Translations under genes and position numbers: made by a program
Assembly: GCA_033782935.1 (NCBI GenBank)
Contig: JAWQEG010000411.1
Location: 679,501-743,500, forward strand
DNA length: 64,000 nt
Reading direction: 5' to 3'
From: Petrolisthes cinctipes
Lineage: Eukaryota > Arthropoda > Malacostraca > Decapoda > Porcellanidae
Shown: positions 39,751 to 52,994 of the stretch, one piece after another
Numbering within the stretch: the stretch's first letter is position 1
Layout of the letters: every line of letters begins with the position of its first letter
The notes under the pieces: model-generated
What the model was told of the DNA's origin: nothing
What the model saw: the letters and a program-made list of their open reading frames with translations, nothing else
Databases searched by the model: none

Positions 39751-42700
39751 GTTGATAGGTACAGTCCAAGCAATGTAATGACACCCACACACCCACGACC
39801 CCATGAATGACTGTTGATATATACAGTCCAAGCAGAGTAATGACACTCACCACCCCATGAATGACTGTTGATATTTACAGTCAAAGCACTGTAATGACAC
39901 CCACCACCCTATGTATGATGGTTGATATTTACAGTCCAAGCACTGTAATGACACCTACACACCCACCACCCCATTAATGACTGTTGATATATATTAACAG
40001 TCCAAGCACTGTAATGACACACAAACAACCACCACCCTATGAATGACTGTTGATATTTACAGTCCAAGCACTGTAATGGCAAACACACCCACCAACCCAT
40101 TAATGACTGTTGATATTTACAGTACAAACACTGCAATGTCACCGACACACCCCATGAATGACAGTTGATATTTACAGTCCATGCACTGTAATGACACACA
40201 CACACATCAACCCATGAATAATTGTTGATATTTACAGTACAAGCACTGTAATGTCACCTACCATCCCATGAATGACTGTTGGTATTTAAAGTCCAAGTAC
40301 TGTAATGACACCCACACACCCAAAACCCAATAAATAACTGTTGATATTTACAGTCCAAGCACTGTAAGGACACCCACACACCCACCACCCCATGAATGAC
40401 TCTTAATATTTACAGTCCAAACACTGTAATGACACCCACACACGCACCAACCTATGAATGACTTGATATTTACACTCCAAACTCTGTAATAGCACCCACA
40501 CACACCATGAATGACAGTTTATATTTACAGTATAAGTACTGTAATTACACCCAGTCACCTACCACCCCATGAATGACTGTCAATATTTACATTCCATGCA
40601 CTGTAATGAGACCCACATCCCAACCACCCCATGAATGACCTGATATTTACAGTCTAAGCACTGTAATGACACTAACACACCATCCACCCCAAGAATGACT
40701 GTTGATATTTACAGTCCAAGCACTGTAATGACACCCACACACCCACCTTCCCATTTATGACTGTTGATATATACAGTCCAAGCACTGTAATGACACTCAC
40801 CACACCATGAATGACTGTTGATATTTACAGTCGAAGCACTGTAATGACACCCACCACCCCATAAATGATGGTTGATATTTACAGTCATAACACTGTAATG
40901 ACACACAAACACCCACCACCCAATGAATGACTGTTGATATTTACAGTCCAAGCACTGTAATGACACACACACCCACCAACCCATGAATAACTGTTGATAT
41001 TTACAGTACAAGCACTGTAATGTCACCGACACGCTACATGAATGAATGTTGATATTTACAGTCTAAGCATTGTAATGACACCCACACATCCACCAACCCA
41101 TGAATGACTGTTGATATTTACAGTCCAAGCACTGTAATGACACCCACACAACCACAACCCCATGAATGTTGGTTAATATTTACCGTCAAAACACTGTAAT
41201 ATCACCCACACACCCACCACCCCATGAATGACTGTTGATATTTAAAGTCCATGCACTGTAATGACACCCACCACCCCATTAATGACTGTTGATATTTACA
41301 GTCCAAGCACTGTAATGACACCCACACATCCATCACCCCATGAATGACTGTTGATATTTACAGTCAAAGCACTGTAATGACACCCACCATCCCATTAATG
41401 ACTTGATATTTACACTCCAATCACTGTAATTACACCTACACACCCACCACCGATTGAATGACTGTTGATATTTACAGTCCAAGCACAGTAATGACACACT
41501 CCCACCAACCTATGAATGACTGTTGATATTTACACTCCAAACTATGTTATAGCACCCACACACACCATGAATGACATTTAATATTTACAGTCGAAAGCAC
41601 TGTAATGACACCTAAACACCCACCAACATATGAATGACTGTTGATAGTTACAGTCCAAGCAATGTAATGACACCCACACACCCACCACCCCATGAATGAC
41701 TGTTGATATATACAGTCCAAGCACAGTAATGACACTCACCACCCCATGAATGACTGTTGATATTTACAGTCCAAGCACTGTAATGACACCCACACACCCA
41801 CCTTCCCATGAATGACTGTTGATATTTACAGTCCAAGCACTGTAATGACACCCACCACCCCATTAATGACTGTTGATATTTACAGTTCATGCACTGTAAT
41901 GACACCCACACATCCATCACCCTATGAATGACTATTGATATTTACAGTCAAAGCACTGTAATGACACCCACCACTACATTAATGACTTGATATTTACACT
42001 CCTAGCACTGTAATTACACCTACACACCCACCACCCCTTGAATGACTGTTGATATTTACTGTCAAAACACTGTAATGACAAACACTCCCACCAACCTATG
42101 AATAACTGTTGATATTTACACTCCAAACTCGGTAATAGCACCCACACACACCATGAATGACAATTGATATTTACAGTCCAAGCACTGTAATGACACCCAC
42201 ACACCCACCAACCCATGAATGACTGTTGTTATTTACAGTACAAGCACTGTATGGTCACCGACATGCTCCATGAATGACAGTTGATATTTACAGTCCAAGC
42301 AAAGTAATGACACCTACACATCCACCAACCGATGAATGACTGTTGATATTTACAGTCCAAGCACTGTAATGACACCCAACACCCCATTAGTGACTGTTGA
42401 TATTTACAGTCCAAGCACTGTAATGACACCCACATATCCATCACCCCATGAATGACTGTTGATATTTACAGTCAAAGCTCTGTAATGACACCCACCACCC
42501 CTTTAATGACTTGATATTTACACTCCACTGTAATTACACCTACACACTCACCATTCCTTGAATGACTGTTGATATTTACACTCTAAACTCTGTAATAGCA
42601 CCCACACACACCATCAATGACAATTGATATTTACAGTCCAATCACTGTAATGACACCCAGACACTCACCACCCCATAAATGACTGTTAATATTTACAATC

Positions 42701-45482
42701 CAAGCAATGTAATGACACCCACACACCCACCACCCCATGAGTGACTGTTGATATTTACAATCCAAGCACGGTATTGACACCCACACACTGACCACCCCAT
42801 AATTAACTGTTGATATTTACATTCCATGCACTGTAATGTGACCCACACATCAACCACCCCATGAATGACTGTTGATATTGACAGTCCAAGCAGTGTAATG
42901 ACACTCACACACCATCAACCCCATGAATGCTTGTTGATATTTACAGTCAAAGCAATGTAATGACACCCACACACCCACCACCCCATTAATGAAAATTGAT
43001 ATATATAGTCCAAGGACTGTAATGACACCCACACACCGACCACTCAATAAATAACTGTTGATATTTACAGTCCAAGCACAGTAATGACACCCACACACCC
43101 ACCTTCCCATGAATGACTGTTGATATTTACAGTCCAAACACTGTAATGACACCCATCACCCCATTAATGACCATTGATAATTATAGTCCATGCACTGTAA
43201 TAACACCCACACACCCACCACTCAATGAATAACTGTTGATATTTCAGTCCAAGCACTGTAATGACACCCACACATCCACCACCCCATTAATGACTGTTAA
43301 TATTTACAGTCCAAACTCTGTAATGACACCCACACACGCACCACCCCATGAATGACTGTTGATATATACAGTCCAAGCACCGTAATGACACTCACCACAC
43401 CATGAATGACTGTTGATATTTACAGTCAAAGCACTGTAATGACACCCACCACCCAATGAATGACGGTTAATAATTACAGTCCAAACACTGTAATGACACA
43501 CGAACACCAACCACCCAATGTATGACTGCTGATATTTACAGTCCAAGCACAGTAATGACACTCACCACCCCATGATTGACTGTTAATATTTGCACTCTAA
43601 GCACTGTAATGAGACCCACACGCCCACCACCCAATAAATAGCTGTTGATATTTACAGTCCAAGCACTGTAATGACACCCACACACCACCTACCAAATAAA
43701 TGACTGTTGATATTTACAGTCCAAGCATTGTAATGATACCCACACACCCACCACCCCATGAATATCAATTGATATTAACAGTCCAAGCAATATAATGACA
43801 CCCACACATTTACCATCCAATTAATGACTGTTGATATTTGCAGTCCAATTGCTGTAATGACACACACACACCCACCACCCTTTGAATGACTGTTGATATT
43901 TACAGTCCAAGCAATGTAATAACACCTACTATCCCATGAATGACTGTTGGTATTTAAAGTCCAAGCACTGTAATGACACACACACATCCACCATCACATA
44001 AATGACTGTTGATATTTCCGGTCCAAGCACTGTAATGACACCCCCACCCCCACCACTAAATGTATGACTGTTAATATATACAGACCAATAACTGTAATGA
44101 CACCCACACACCCACCACCCCATGAATGTCTATTGATAATTAAAGTCCAATCACTGTAATGACACCCACACACCCACAACCCCATGAATGACTGTTGATA
44201 TATACAGTCCAAGCACTGTAATGACACTCATAACCCCATGAATGACTGTTGATATTTACAGTCAAAGCACTGTAATGAAACCCACCACCCTATGAATGAC
44301 GGTTGGTATTTACAGTCCAAGTACTGTAATGACACCCAGACACCCACCACCATATGAATGACTGTTGACATTTACCATCCAAGCACTGTAATGACATCCA
44401 CACACCCACTACCCCATGAATGACTGTTGATATTTACAATCCAAGAACTGTATTGACACCCACACACTGATCACCCCATGATTGAATGTTAATATTTACA
44501 CTCTAAGCACTGTAATGACACCCACACACCCACCACCCCATGAATGACTGTTGATTGTTACAGTCCAAGCAATGTAATGACACCCACAAACCCACCACCC
44601 CATGAATTACTGTTGATATATACAGTCCAAGCACAGTAATGACACTCACCACCCCATGAATGACAGTTGATATTTACAGTCAAAGCACTGAAATGACACC
44701 CACCACCCTATGAATGACGGCTGATATTTACAGTCCAAGCACTGTAATAACACCTACACACCCACCACCCCATTAATGACTGTTGATATATATTAACAGT
44801 CCAAGCACTGTAATGACACACAAACACCCACCACCCTATGAATGACTGTTGATATTTACAGTCCAAGCACTGTTATGGCAAACACATCCACCAACATATT
44901 AATGACTGTTGATATATTGACAGTCCAAGCACTGTAATGACACCCACACACACACCTTCCCATGAATGACTGTTGATATTTACAGTCCAAGCACTGTAAT
45001 GCCACCCACACACACATCACCAAATGAATAACTGTTGATATTTACAGTCCAAGCACTGTAATGACACCCACACACCCCCCACCCCATGAATGACTGTTGA
45101 TATTTACAGTCCAAGCACTGTAATGACACCCACACACCCACCACCCCATGAATGACTGTTGATAGTTATAGTCCAAGCAATGTAATGACACCCATACACC
45201 CACCACCCCATGAATGACTGTTGGAATATACAGTCCAAGCACAGTAATGACACTCACCACCCCATGATTGACTCTTAATATTTACACTCCAAGCACTGTA
45301 ATGACACCCACACACCCACCAACCGATAAATGACTGTTGATATTTACATTCCATGCACTGTAATGAGACCCACACACCAACCACCCCATTAATGACTGTT
45401 GATATTTACAGTCCAAGCAATGTAATGACACTCACACACCATTCACCCCTTGAATAACTGTTGATATTTACAGTCCAAGTAC

Positions 45483-45818
45483 TTTTTTTTTTTTTTTTTT
45501 TTTTTTTTATCTTTTGACACTGGACATAGGCTTCATCAAGCCCGATACCGTGGCCCAGGTCAACTGCTACTCACACACACACACGTCACGACTTCCGAAC
45601 TGGTACCCAGCCACAGAGGGAGGGAAGTGAGGGTAATTCCCAAATACTGCAGCTGTTATGGTACCAGCGAGGGTGTTTTACAACGTTCGGTGGCCTTATA
45701 GTTAGTGCCTCAAACTCAAATCGGAAGAGTTAATATTCTCAGGACCTCACCTGAGATGATCGATCTCCCGACCTCCAGGTTACGAGTCCAGAACACTAAC
45801 CACTCGGCCACCTCCCCT
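45483..45818 (-). mobile_element. tRNA-derived SINE
   Basis: A 336 bp insertion unrelated to the satellite, read on the minus strand. It starts with a tRNA-like head (AGGGGAGGTGGCCGAGTGG, then TTAGTGTTCTGGACTCG). This contains a good polymerase III A box (TGGCCGAGTGG) and resembles class II tRNAs such as tRNA-Ser; the B box is degenerate. A unique body with a short CA/GT run follows, ending in a 26-base A tail (T run 45483-45508 on the plus strand). The matching uninterrupted satellite is near 48590-48605. Only ACT is clearly repeated on both sides, so a normal long target duplication is not evident. The family name is not recognised. Confidence 0.85.
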
Positions 45819-45831
45819 AAAATGACACTGT

Positions 45832-46560
45832 AATGACACCCACACACCTTCCACCCGAATAATAACCATTGATATTTATAGTCCAAGCACTGTAATGACA
45901 CCCACACACCCACCACCCTATGAATAACTGTTGATATTTACAGTCCAAGCACTGTAACGACACCCACACACCACCCACCCCATAAATGACTGTTGATATT
46001 TACAGTCCAAGCATTGTAATGATACCCACACACCCACCACCCCATGAATGTCTGTTGATATTAACAGTTCAAGCAATAAAATGACACCCACACACTTACC
46101 ATCCCATTAATGACTGTTGATATTTGCAGTCCAAGTGCTGTAATGACACCCACACAACCACCACCCTTTGAATGACTGTTGATATTTACAGTTCAAGCAA
46201 TGTAATGACACCTACCATCCCATGAATGACTGTTGGTATTTAAAGTCCAAGCACTGTAATGACACACACACATCCACCATCCCATACATGACTGTTGATA
46301 TTTACAGTCCAAGCACTGTAATGACACCCCCACACCCACCACTAAATAAATGACTGTTGATATATACAGACCAATCACTGTAATGACACCCACACACCCA
46401 CCACCCCATGAATGTCTATTGATATTTAAAGTCCAATCACTGTAATGACACCCACACACCCACCACCCCATGAATGACTGTTGATATATACAGTCCAAGC
46501 ACTGTAATGACACTCACCACCCCATGAATGACTGTTGATATTTACAGTCAAAGCACTGTA
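45832..46560 (+). repeat. ~0.9 kb higher-order satellite block, copy 1
   Basis: First of three related blocks; the others are at about 47690-48390 and 48605-49300. Landmarks at 46193, 48048 and 48962 correspond. This copy directly follows the SINE. Confidence 0.8.
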
Positions 46561-47689
46561 ATGAAACCCACCACACTATGAATGACAGTTGGTATTTACA
46601 GTCCAAGTACTGTAATAACACCCAGACACCCACCACCATATGAATGACTGTTGATATTTACAATCCAAGCACTGTAATGACATCCACACACCCACCACCC
46701 CATGAATGACTGTTGATATTTACAATCCAAGCACTGTATTGATGCCCACACACTGACCACCCCATGATTGACTGTTAATATTTACACTCTAAGCACTGTA
46801 ATGACACCCACACACCCACCACCCCATGAATGATTGTTGATAGTTACAGTCCGAGCAACGTAATGACACCCACACACCTACCACCCCATGAATTACTGTT
46901 GATATATACAGTCCAAGCACAGTAATGACACTCACCACCCCATGAATGACAGTTGATATTTACAGTCAAAGCACTGTAATGACACCCACCACCCTATGAA
47001 TGACGGTTGATGTTTACAGTCTAAGCACTGTAATGACACCTACACACCCACCACCCCATGAATGACTGTTGATATATATTTACAGTCCAAGCACTGTAAT
47101 GACACGCAAACACCCACCACCTTATGAATGACTGTTGATATTTACAGTCCAAGCACTGTAATGGCAAACACACCCACCAACTAATTAATGACTGTTGATA
47201 TTTACAGTACAAACACTGTAATGTTACCGACACACTCCATGAATGACAGTTGATATTTACAGTTTAAGCACTGTAATGACACACACACACATCAACCAAT
47301 GAATAACTGTTGATATTTACAGCACAAGCACTGTAATGTCACCTACCATCCCATGAATGACTGTTGGTATTTAAAGTCCAAGTACTGTAATGACACCCAC
47401 ACACCCAAAACCCAATGAATGACTTTTGATAATTACAATCCAAGCACTGTTATGACACAAACAACCCACCACCCTTTGAATGACTATTGATATTTACAGT
47501 CCAAGCACTGTAATGACACCTACACATCCATCACTCTATGAATGACTGTTGATATTTACAGTCAAAGCACTGAATGACACCCACCACCTTATGAATGACT
47601 TGATATTTACACTCCAAGCATTGTAATTACACTCACACACCATCTACCCCATGAATAACTGTTGATATTTGCAGTCCAAGTATTGTAAT

Positions 47690-48600
47690 GACACCCACAC
47701 ACCTTCCACCCCAATAATGACCATTGATATTTATAGTCCAAACACTGTAATGACACCCACACACCAACCACCCTATTAATAACTGTTGATATTTACAGTC
47801 CAAGCACTGTAACGACACCCACACACCACCCACCCCATAAATGACTGTTGATATTTACAGTCCAAGCATTGTAATGATACCCACACACCCACCACCTAAT
47901 GAATGTCTGTTGATATTAACAGTCCAAGCAATATAATGACACCCACACACTTACCATCCCATTAATGACTGTTGATATTTGCAGTCCAAGTGCCGTAATG
48001 ACACCCACACAACCACCACCCTTTGAATGACTGTTGATATTTACAGTTCAAGCAATGTAATGACACCTACCATCCCATGAATGACTGTTGGTATTTAAAG
48101 TCCAAGCACTGTAATGACACACACACATCCACCATCCCATACATGACTGTTGATATTTACAGTCCAAGCACTGTAATGACACCCCCACACCCACCACTAA
48201 ATATATGACTGTTGATATATACAGACCAATCACTGTAATGACACCCACACACCCACCACCCCATGAATGTCTATTGATATTTAAAGTCCAATCACTGTAA
48301 TGAAGCCCACACACCCACCACCCCATGAATGACTGTTAATATATACAGTCCAAGCACTGTAATGACACTCACCACCCCATGATTAACTGTTAATATTTAC
48401 ACTCTAAGCACTGTAATGACACCCACACACCCACCAACCGATAAATGACTGTTGATATTTACATTCCATGCACTGTAATGAGACCCACACACCAACCACC
48501 CGATTAATGACTGTTGATATTTACAGTCCAAGCAATGTAATGACACTCACACACCATCATCCCCATGAATAACTGTTGATATTTACAGTCTAAGTATTGT
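47690..48600 (+). repeat. ~0.9 kb higher-order satellite block, copy 2 (914-bp tandem)
   Basis: Tandem with the next block at an offset of 914 bp. The minus-strand frame at 48048-48326 is repeated at 48962-49240 with identical translation. Confidence 0.85.
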
Positions 48601-48604
48601 AATG

Positions 48605-49300
48605 ACACCCACACACCTTCCACCCCAATAATGACCATTGATATTTATAGTCCAAGCACTGTAATGACACCCACACACCCACCACCCTATGAATAACTGT
48701 TGATATTTACAGTCCAAGCCCTGTAACGACACCCACACACCACCTACCCCATAAATGACTGTTGATATTTACAGTCCAAGCATTGTAATGATACCCACAC
48801 ACCCACCACCCCATGAATGTCTGTTGATATTAACAGTCCAAGCAATATAATGACACCTACACACTTACCATCCCATTAATGACTGTTGATATTTGCAGTC
48901 CAAGTGCTGTAATGACACCCACACAACCACCACCCTTTGAATGACTGTTGATATTTACAGTTCAAGCAATGTAATGACACCTACCATCCCATGAATGACT
49001 GTTGGTATTTAAAGTCCAAGCACTGTAATGACACACACACATCCACCATCCCATACATGACTGTTGATATTTACAGTCCAAGCACTGTAATGACACCCCC
49101 ACACCCACCACTAAATAAATGACTGTCGATATATACAGACCAATCACTGTAATGACACCCACACACCCACCACCCCATGAATGTCTATTGATATTTAAAG
49201 TCCAATCACTGTAATGAAGCCCACACACCCACCACCCCATGAATGACTGTTAATATATACAGTCCAAGCACTGTAATGACACTCACCACCCCATGAATGA
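48605..49300 (+). repeat. ~0.9 kb higher-order satellite block, copy 3
   Basis: Third copy. Beyond it, about 49300-50345 matches 46560-47640 apart from about 177 bp missing, so a larger block of about 1.8 kb was duplicated as well. Confidence 0.8.
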
Positions 49301-51142
49301 CTGTTGATATTTACAGTCAAAGCACTGTAATGAAACCCACCACACTATGAATGACGGTTGGTATTTACAGTCCAAGTACTGTAATGACGCCCAGACACCC
49401 ACCACCATATGAATGACTGTTGATATTTACAATCCAAGCACTGTAATGACATCCACACACCCACTACCCCATGAATGACTGTTGATATTTGCAATCCAAG
49501 CACTGTATTGATACCCACACACTGGCCACCCCATGATTGACTGTTAATATTTACACTCTAAGCACTGTAATGACACCCACACACCCACCACTCCATGAAT
49601 GACTGTTGATAGTTATAGTCCAAGCAATGTAATGACACCCATACACCCATAACCCCATGAATGACTGTTGGAATATACAGTCCAAGCACAGTAATGACAC
49701 TCACCACCCGATGAATGACAGTTGATGTTTACAGTCCAAGCACTGTAATGACACCTACACACCCACCACCCCATGAATAACTGTTGATATATATTTACAG
49801 TCCAAGCACTGTAATGACACGCAAACACCCACCACCTTATGAATGACTGTTGATATTTACAGTCCAAGCACTGTAATGGCAAACACACCCACCAACTTAT
49901 TAATGACTGTTGATATTTACAGTACAAACACTGTAATGTCACCGACACACTCCATGAATGACAGTTGATATTTACAGTTTAAGCACTGTAATGACACACA
50001 CACACATCAACCAATGAATAACTGTTGATATTTACAGCACAAGCACTGTAAAGTCACCTACCATCCCATGAATGACTGTTGGTATTTAAAGTCCAAGTAC
50101 TGTAATGACACCCACACACCCAAAACCCAATGAATGACTTTTGATAATTACAATCCAAGCACTGTTATGACACAAACAACCCACCACCCTTTGAATGACT
50201 ATTGATATTTACAGTCCAAGCACTGTAATGACACCTACACATCCATCACTCTATGAATGACTGTTGATATTTACAGTCAAAGCACTGAATGACACCCACC
50301 ACCTTATAAATGACTTGATATTTACACTCCAAGCATTGTAATTACACCTACACACCCACCATCCCCTGAATGACTGTTGATAGTTACAGTCCAAGCACTG
50401 TAATGACACACACTCCCATCAACCTATGAATGACTTGATATTTACACTCCAAACTCTGTAATAGCACCCACATACACCATGAATGACAGTTGATATTTAC
50501 AGTCCAAGTACTGTAATGACACCCAGACACCCACCACCCCATGAATAACTGTTGATATTTACAATCCAAGCACTGTAATGACATCCACACACCCACCACC
50601 CCATGAATGACTGTTGATATTTACAATCCAAGCACTGTATTGACACCCACACACTGACCACCCCATGATTAACTGTTAATATTTACACTCTAAGCACTGT
50701 AATAACACCCACACACCCACCAACCCATAAATGACTGTTGTTATTTACATTCCATGCACTGTAATGAGACCCACACACCAACCACCCCATGAATGCCTGT
50801 TGATATTTACAGTCCAAGCACTGTAATGACACTCACACACCATCCACCCCATGAATAACTGTTGATATTTACAGTCCAAGCACTGTAATGACACCCACAC
50901 ACCCACCTTCCCATGAATGACTGTTGATATTTACAGTCCAAACACTGTAATGACACCCATCACCCCATTAATGACCATTGATATTTATAGTCCATGCACT
51001 GTAATGACACCCACACACCCACCACTCAATGAATAACTGTTGATATTTCAGTCCAAGCACTGTAATGACACCCACACACCCACCACCCCATTAATGACTG
51101 TTAATATTTACAGTCCAAACTCTGTAATGACACCCACACATG

Positions 51143-51701
51143 TGTACCAGTCCTAATTTGATCTCTTCGAAGAATATGGTACATTACCTTGCTCTGGAGT
51201 TGTAGTAGGTTGTGGTAGTTGTTGTTGTTGTGGTATTAGATATTAGGTAGCGAGCTCGGCGTTGTGGTGTTCTTAGGTAAAGTGACTGCACAAGTTTCTT
51301 TAGGCTTAATTTATTTATACATACTTATCTCTATACAGGGAATTATATTTGATGCCTTGTCTGATATGCCTGTGTCTCTCTCTTATGGAGACAGTTATAG
51401 CCCTGGGAGTCAGTTTAGGAAATCCTAAATATTAGTTCAACTTCACTGCTTATATACATTCTCTATTTGGGAGTTCCTGGTACTTTTGAAAAGGGGTGGA
51501 GTTGTTTAAGCTCCACCCAATTCTCCTCTCTCTCTCTCCCTCTTGCTTTCTCTCCCTTTCTCTCTCTCTCCCACTTTCTCTCCCTCTCTCTCTTGAGTTT
51601 AGAGATGACAGTGAGAAATTGTAGGGTAAAATGGGTACCCTCTTGTGTTTGTTATTGTCTGTTGTTTATGTTACATGTTGTTGTAAGAAGGGTCTTGTAC
51701 A
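51143..51701 (-). repeat. 3' LTR of the 11.2 kb element
   Basis: The 559 bp left repeat, which is the 3' LTR because the element reads on the minus strand. It contains a CT-rich microsatellite at about 51527-51597 and a short GTT run near 51218-51230. Open frames within it (51467-51850) are duplicated in the other LTR and are not genes. Confidence 0.95.
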
Positions 51702-52994
51702 TCGCTCTATCACGCTACCCGCCTGGCCCCGCAGGCATTAAAGCTTTATTTAATAGAAGGCCAGTTCACAATGTTGGTAGGGTTCATAATAAGGAAGATA
51801 TTAACAATGAAGACATGTATAGTAACCGAAAAATAGACCTTAAGACATAGGCACACCTTGTACATAAATGAACATAGATAGTATCATTTAATACATGAAT
51901 ATTAATACATTGTCACATAAAAATCATCTTAAAATTAATGTGTTTAGCTAGGTGCATGTTATTGTGTGTATATAAGCTAACCTATGCTAAAGGTTCACAC
52001 ATTAATAAGGGGCCGTGTTGCTAGGCTGTGAAATAACAGTCCTATTCTTTTCAATACAACATAATTCAGTATACCTCAATAGTTCGTTCTTATACAATAC
52101 ATAAATATGATAGTACATGGCAGAAAGATAAGACAGTGGATAATAAACATTGGTACTCAGTTTTATTTTGATCAATCTATGGAGGAATCAAATTATATAA
52201 TAAGGATGATTGAAGCCTATTCTCCTTGAATAACATAATAGTTGCACTTTTTCCGAAACAACTGATAATGAGGAGATGTTAAACAAGTCGACTTTAAATG
52301 AAATATGTTTAAAGGTGGAAAAGATTATGTCATGTTGTCAAGCACGTTTATGTTTATTAGGCAAGGTAATGATTCCCTTGGATCGTATTTCCTATGAGTC
52401 CATTTCTTTATAGTAGCCTTGAACCATACCATGTGTAGGGTGATTAGGGTAAAGTAATGAGGGTGTGTGGTCAGGTCCCATAGGTGAACGTGTTTTTAGA
52501 TTTCTCCAATCGGTTTTGTAAACTTGTGTATAGTTACCCTTTACATTAGAATATAATTCCTCATGATATGTGGTTATTCACATGCATAGTGAGGATGTAG
52601 TCAAGATTTAGTGAAGATATGTTTAAAGAGACCATAACTTTGAAGAAATCTTTCCAAATCACTCTGCTTGGCAACAGTGAGTCTGTTTGAGTCTCGGCAA
52701 CAACTTGCTCAATTTATATTTCATCTAACTCTCATAATTTTTTTTTGTTGATTTTTTATCTTTGACTAGTGAAAAAATGCTACAAAAATCAGGTAGGATA
52801 AATAATAAAAAATTTCCATTCACAGATTTCTTTATTTTATTTTGATCAAAATAAAATGTGCGTTTTTCTCTTTCAAACGCCACTAGAATGAATATAATCC
52901 GCCAAAAATAACCTGAGATATGCATACATAAAGAACAAAAACATGAACTTTTCAGGAGAAGGCATTTAAATACGCGCGTAGAGTGAAGCCATTT
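51702..52994. other. Internal non-coding region next to 3' LTR
   Basis: AT-rich sequence without a recognisable gene. On the minus strand the bases abutting the LTR (about 51702-51732) are G-rich, with GGGG, GG and GGG runs. They are the only plausible, though poor, polypurine tract. Two GGCAAC motifs near 52670 and 52696 resemble GTTGCC motifs to the right of the transposase pseudogene, but no convincing terminal inverted repeat was found by eye. Confidence 0.5.

Larger units (their letters stand above)
8952..45482 (+). repeat. 62-bp tandem satellite, block 2
   Basis: 36.5 kb of the same satellite, all units in plus orientation, with no other gene or element seen. Recognisable unit variants recur in fixed order: units with TTAACAGT and a 4 bp insertion; units with CTCCAAACTCTGTAATAGCACC; units with TGTCACCGACACGCTCCATG; units with CAATCCAAGCACTGTATTG. 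Copies in the first 10 kb of the block are nearly identical to one another, while those from about 20 to 45 kb are more diverged. The block ends in the middle of a unit at the SINE. Confidence 0.97.
45819..51142 (+). repeat. 62-bp tandem satellite, block 3
   Basis: Satellite continuing in the same orientation after the SINE, up to the left LTR of the second LTR element. It contains three related blocks of about 0.7-0.9 kb. Its final 250 bp (about 50890-51142) continues at 62344, and together these pieces match 43080-44330. No gene was seen. Confidence 0.97.

Noticed and set aside
45700..45818. Functional tRNA gene in the SINE head
   Set aside because: The A box is good but the B box is degenerate, and the sequence runs into a SINE body and A tail.
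51467..51850. 127-codon frame with Ser/Leu-rich tract
   Set aside because: The tract is a translated CT microsatellite in the LTR. The shorter version at 62109-62360 differs by the LTR substitution.
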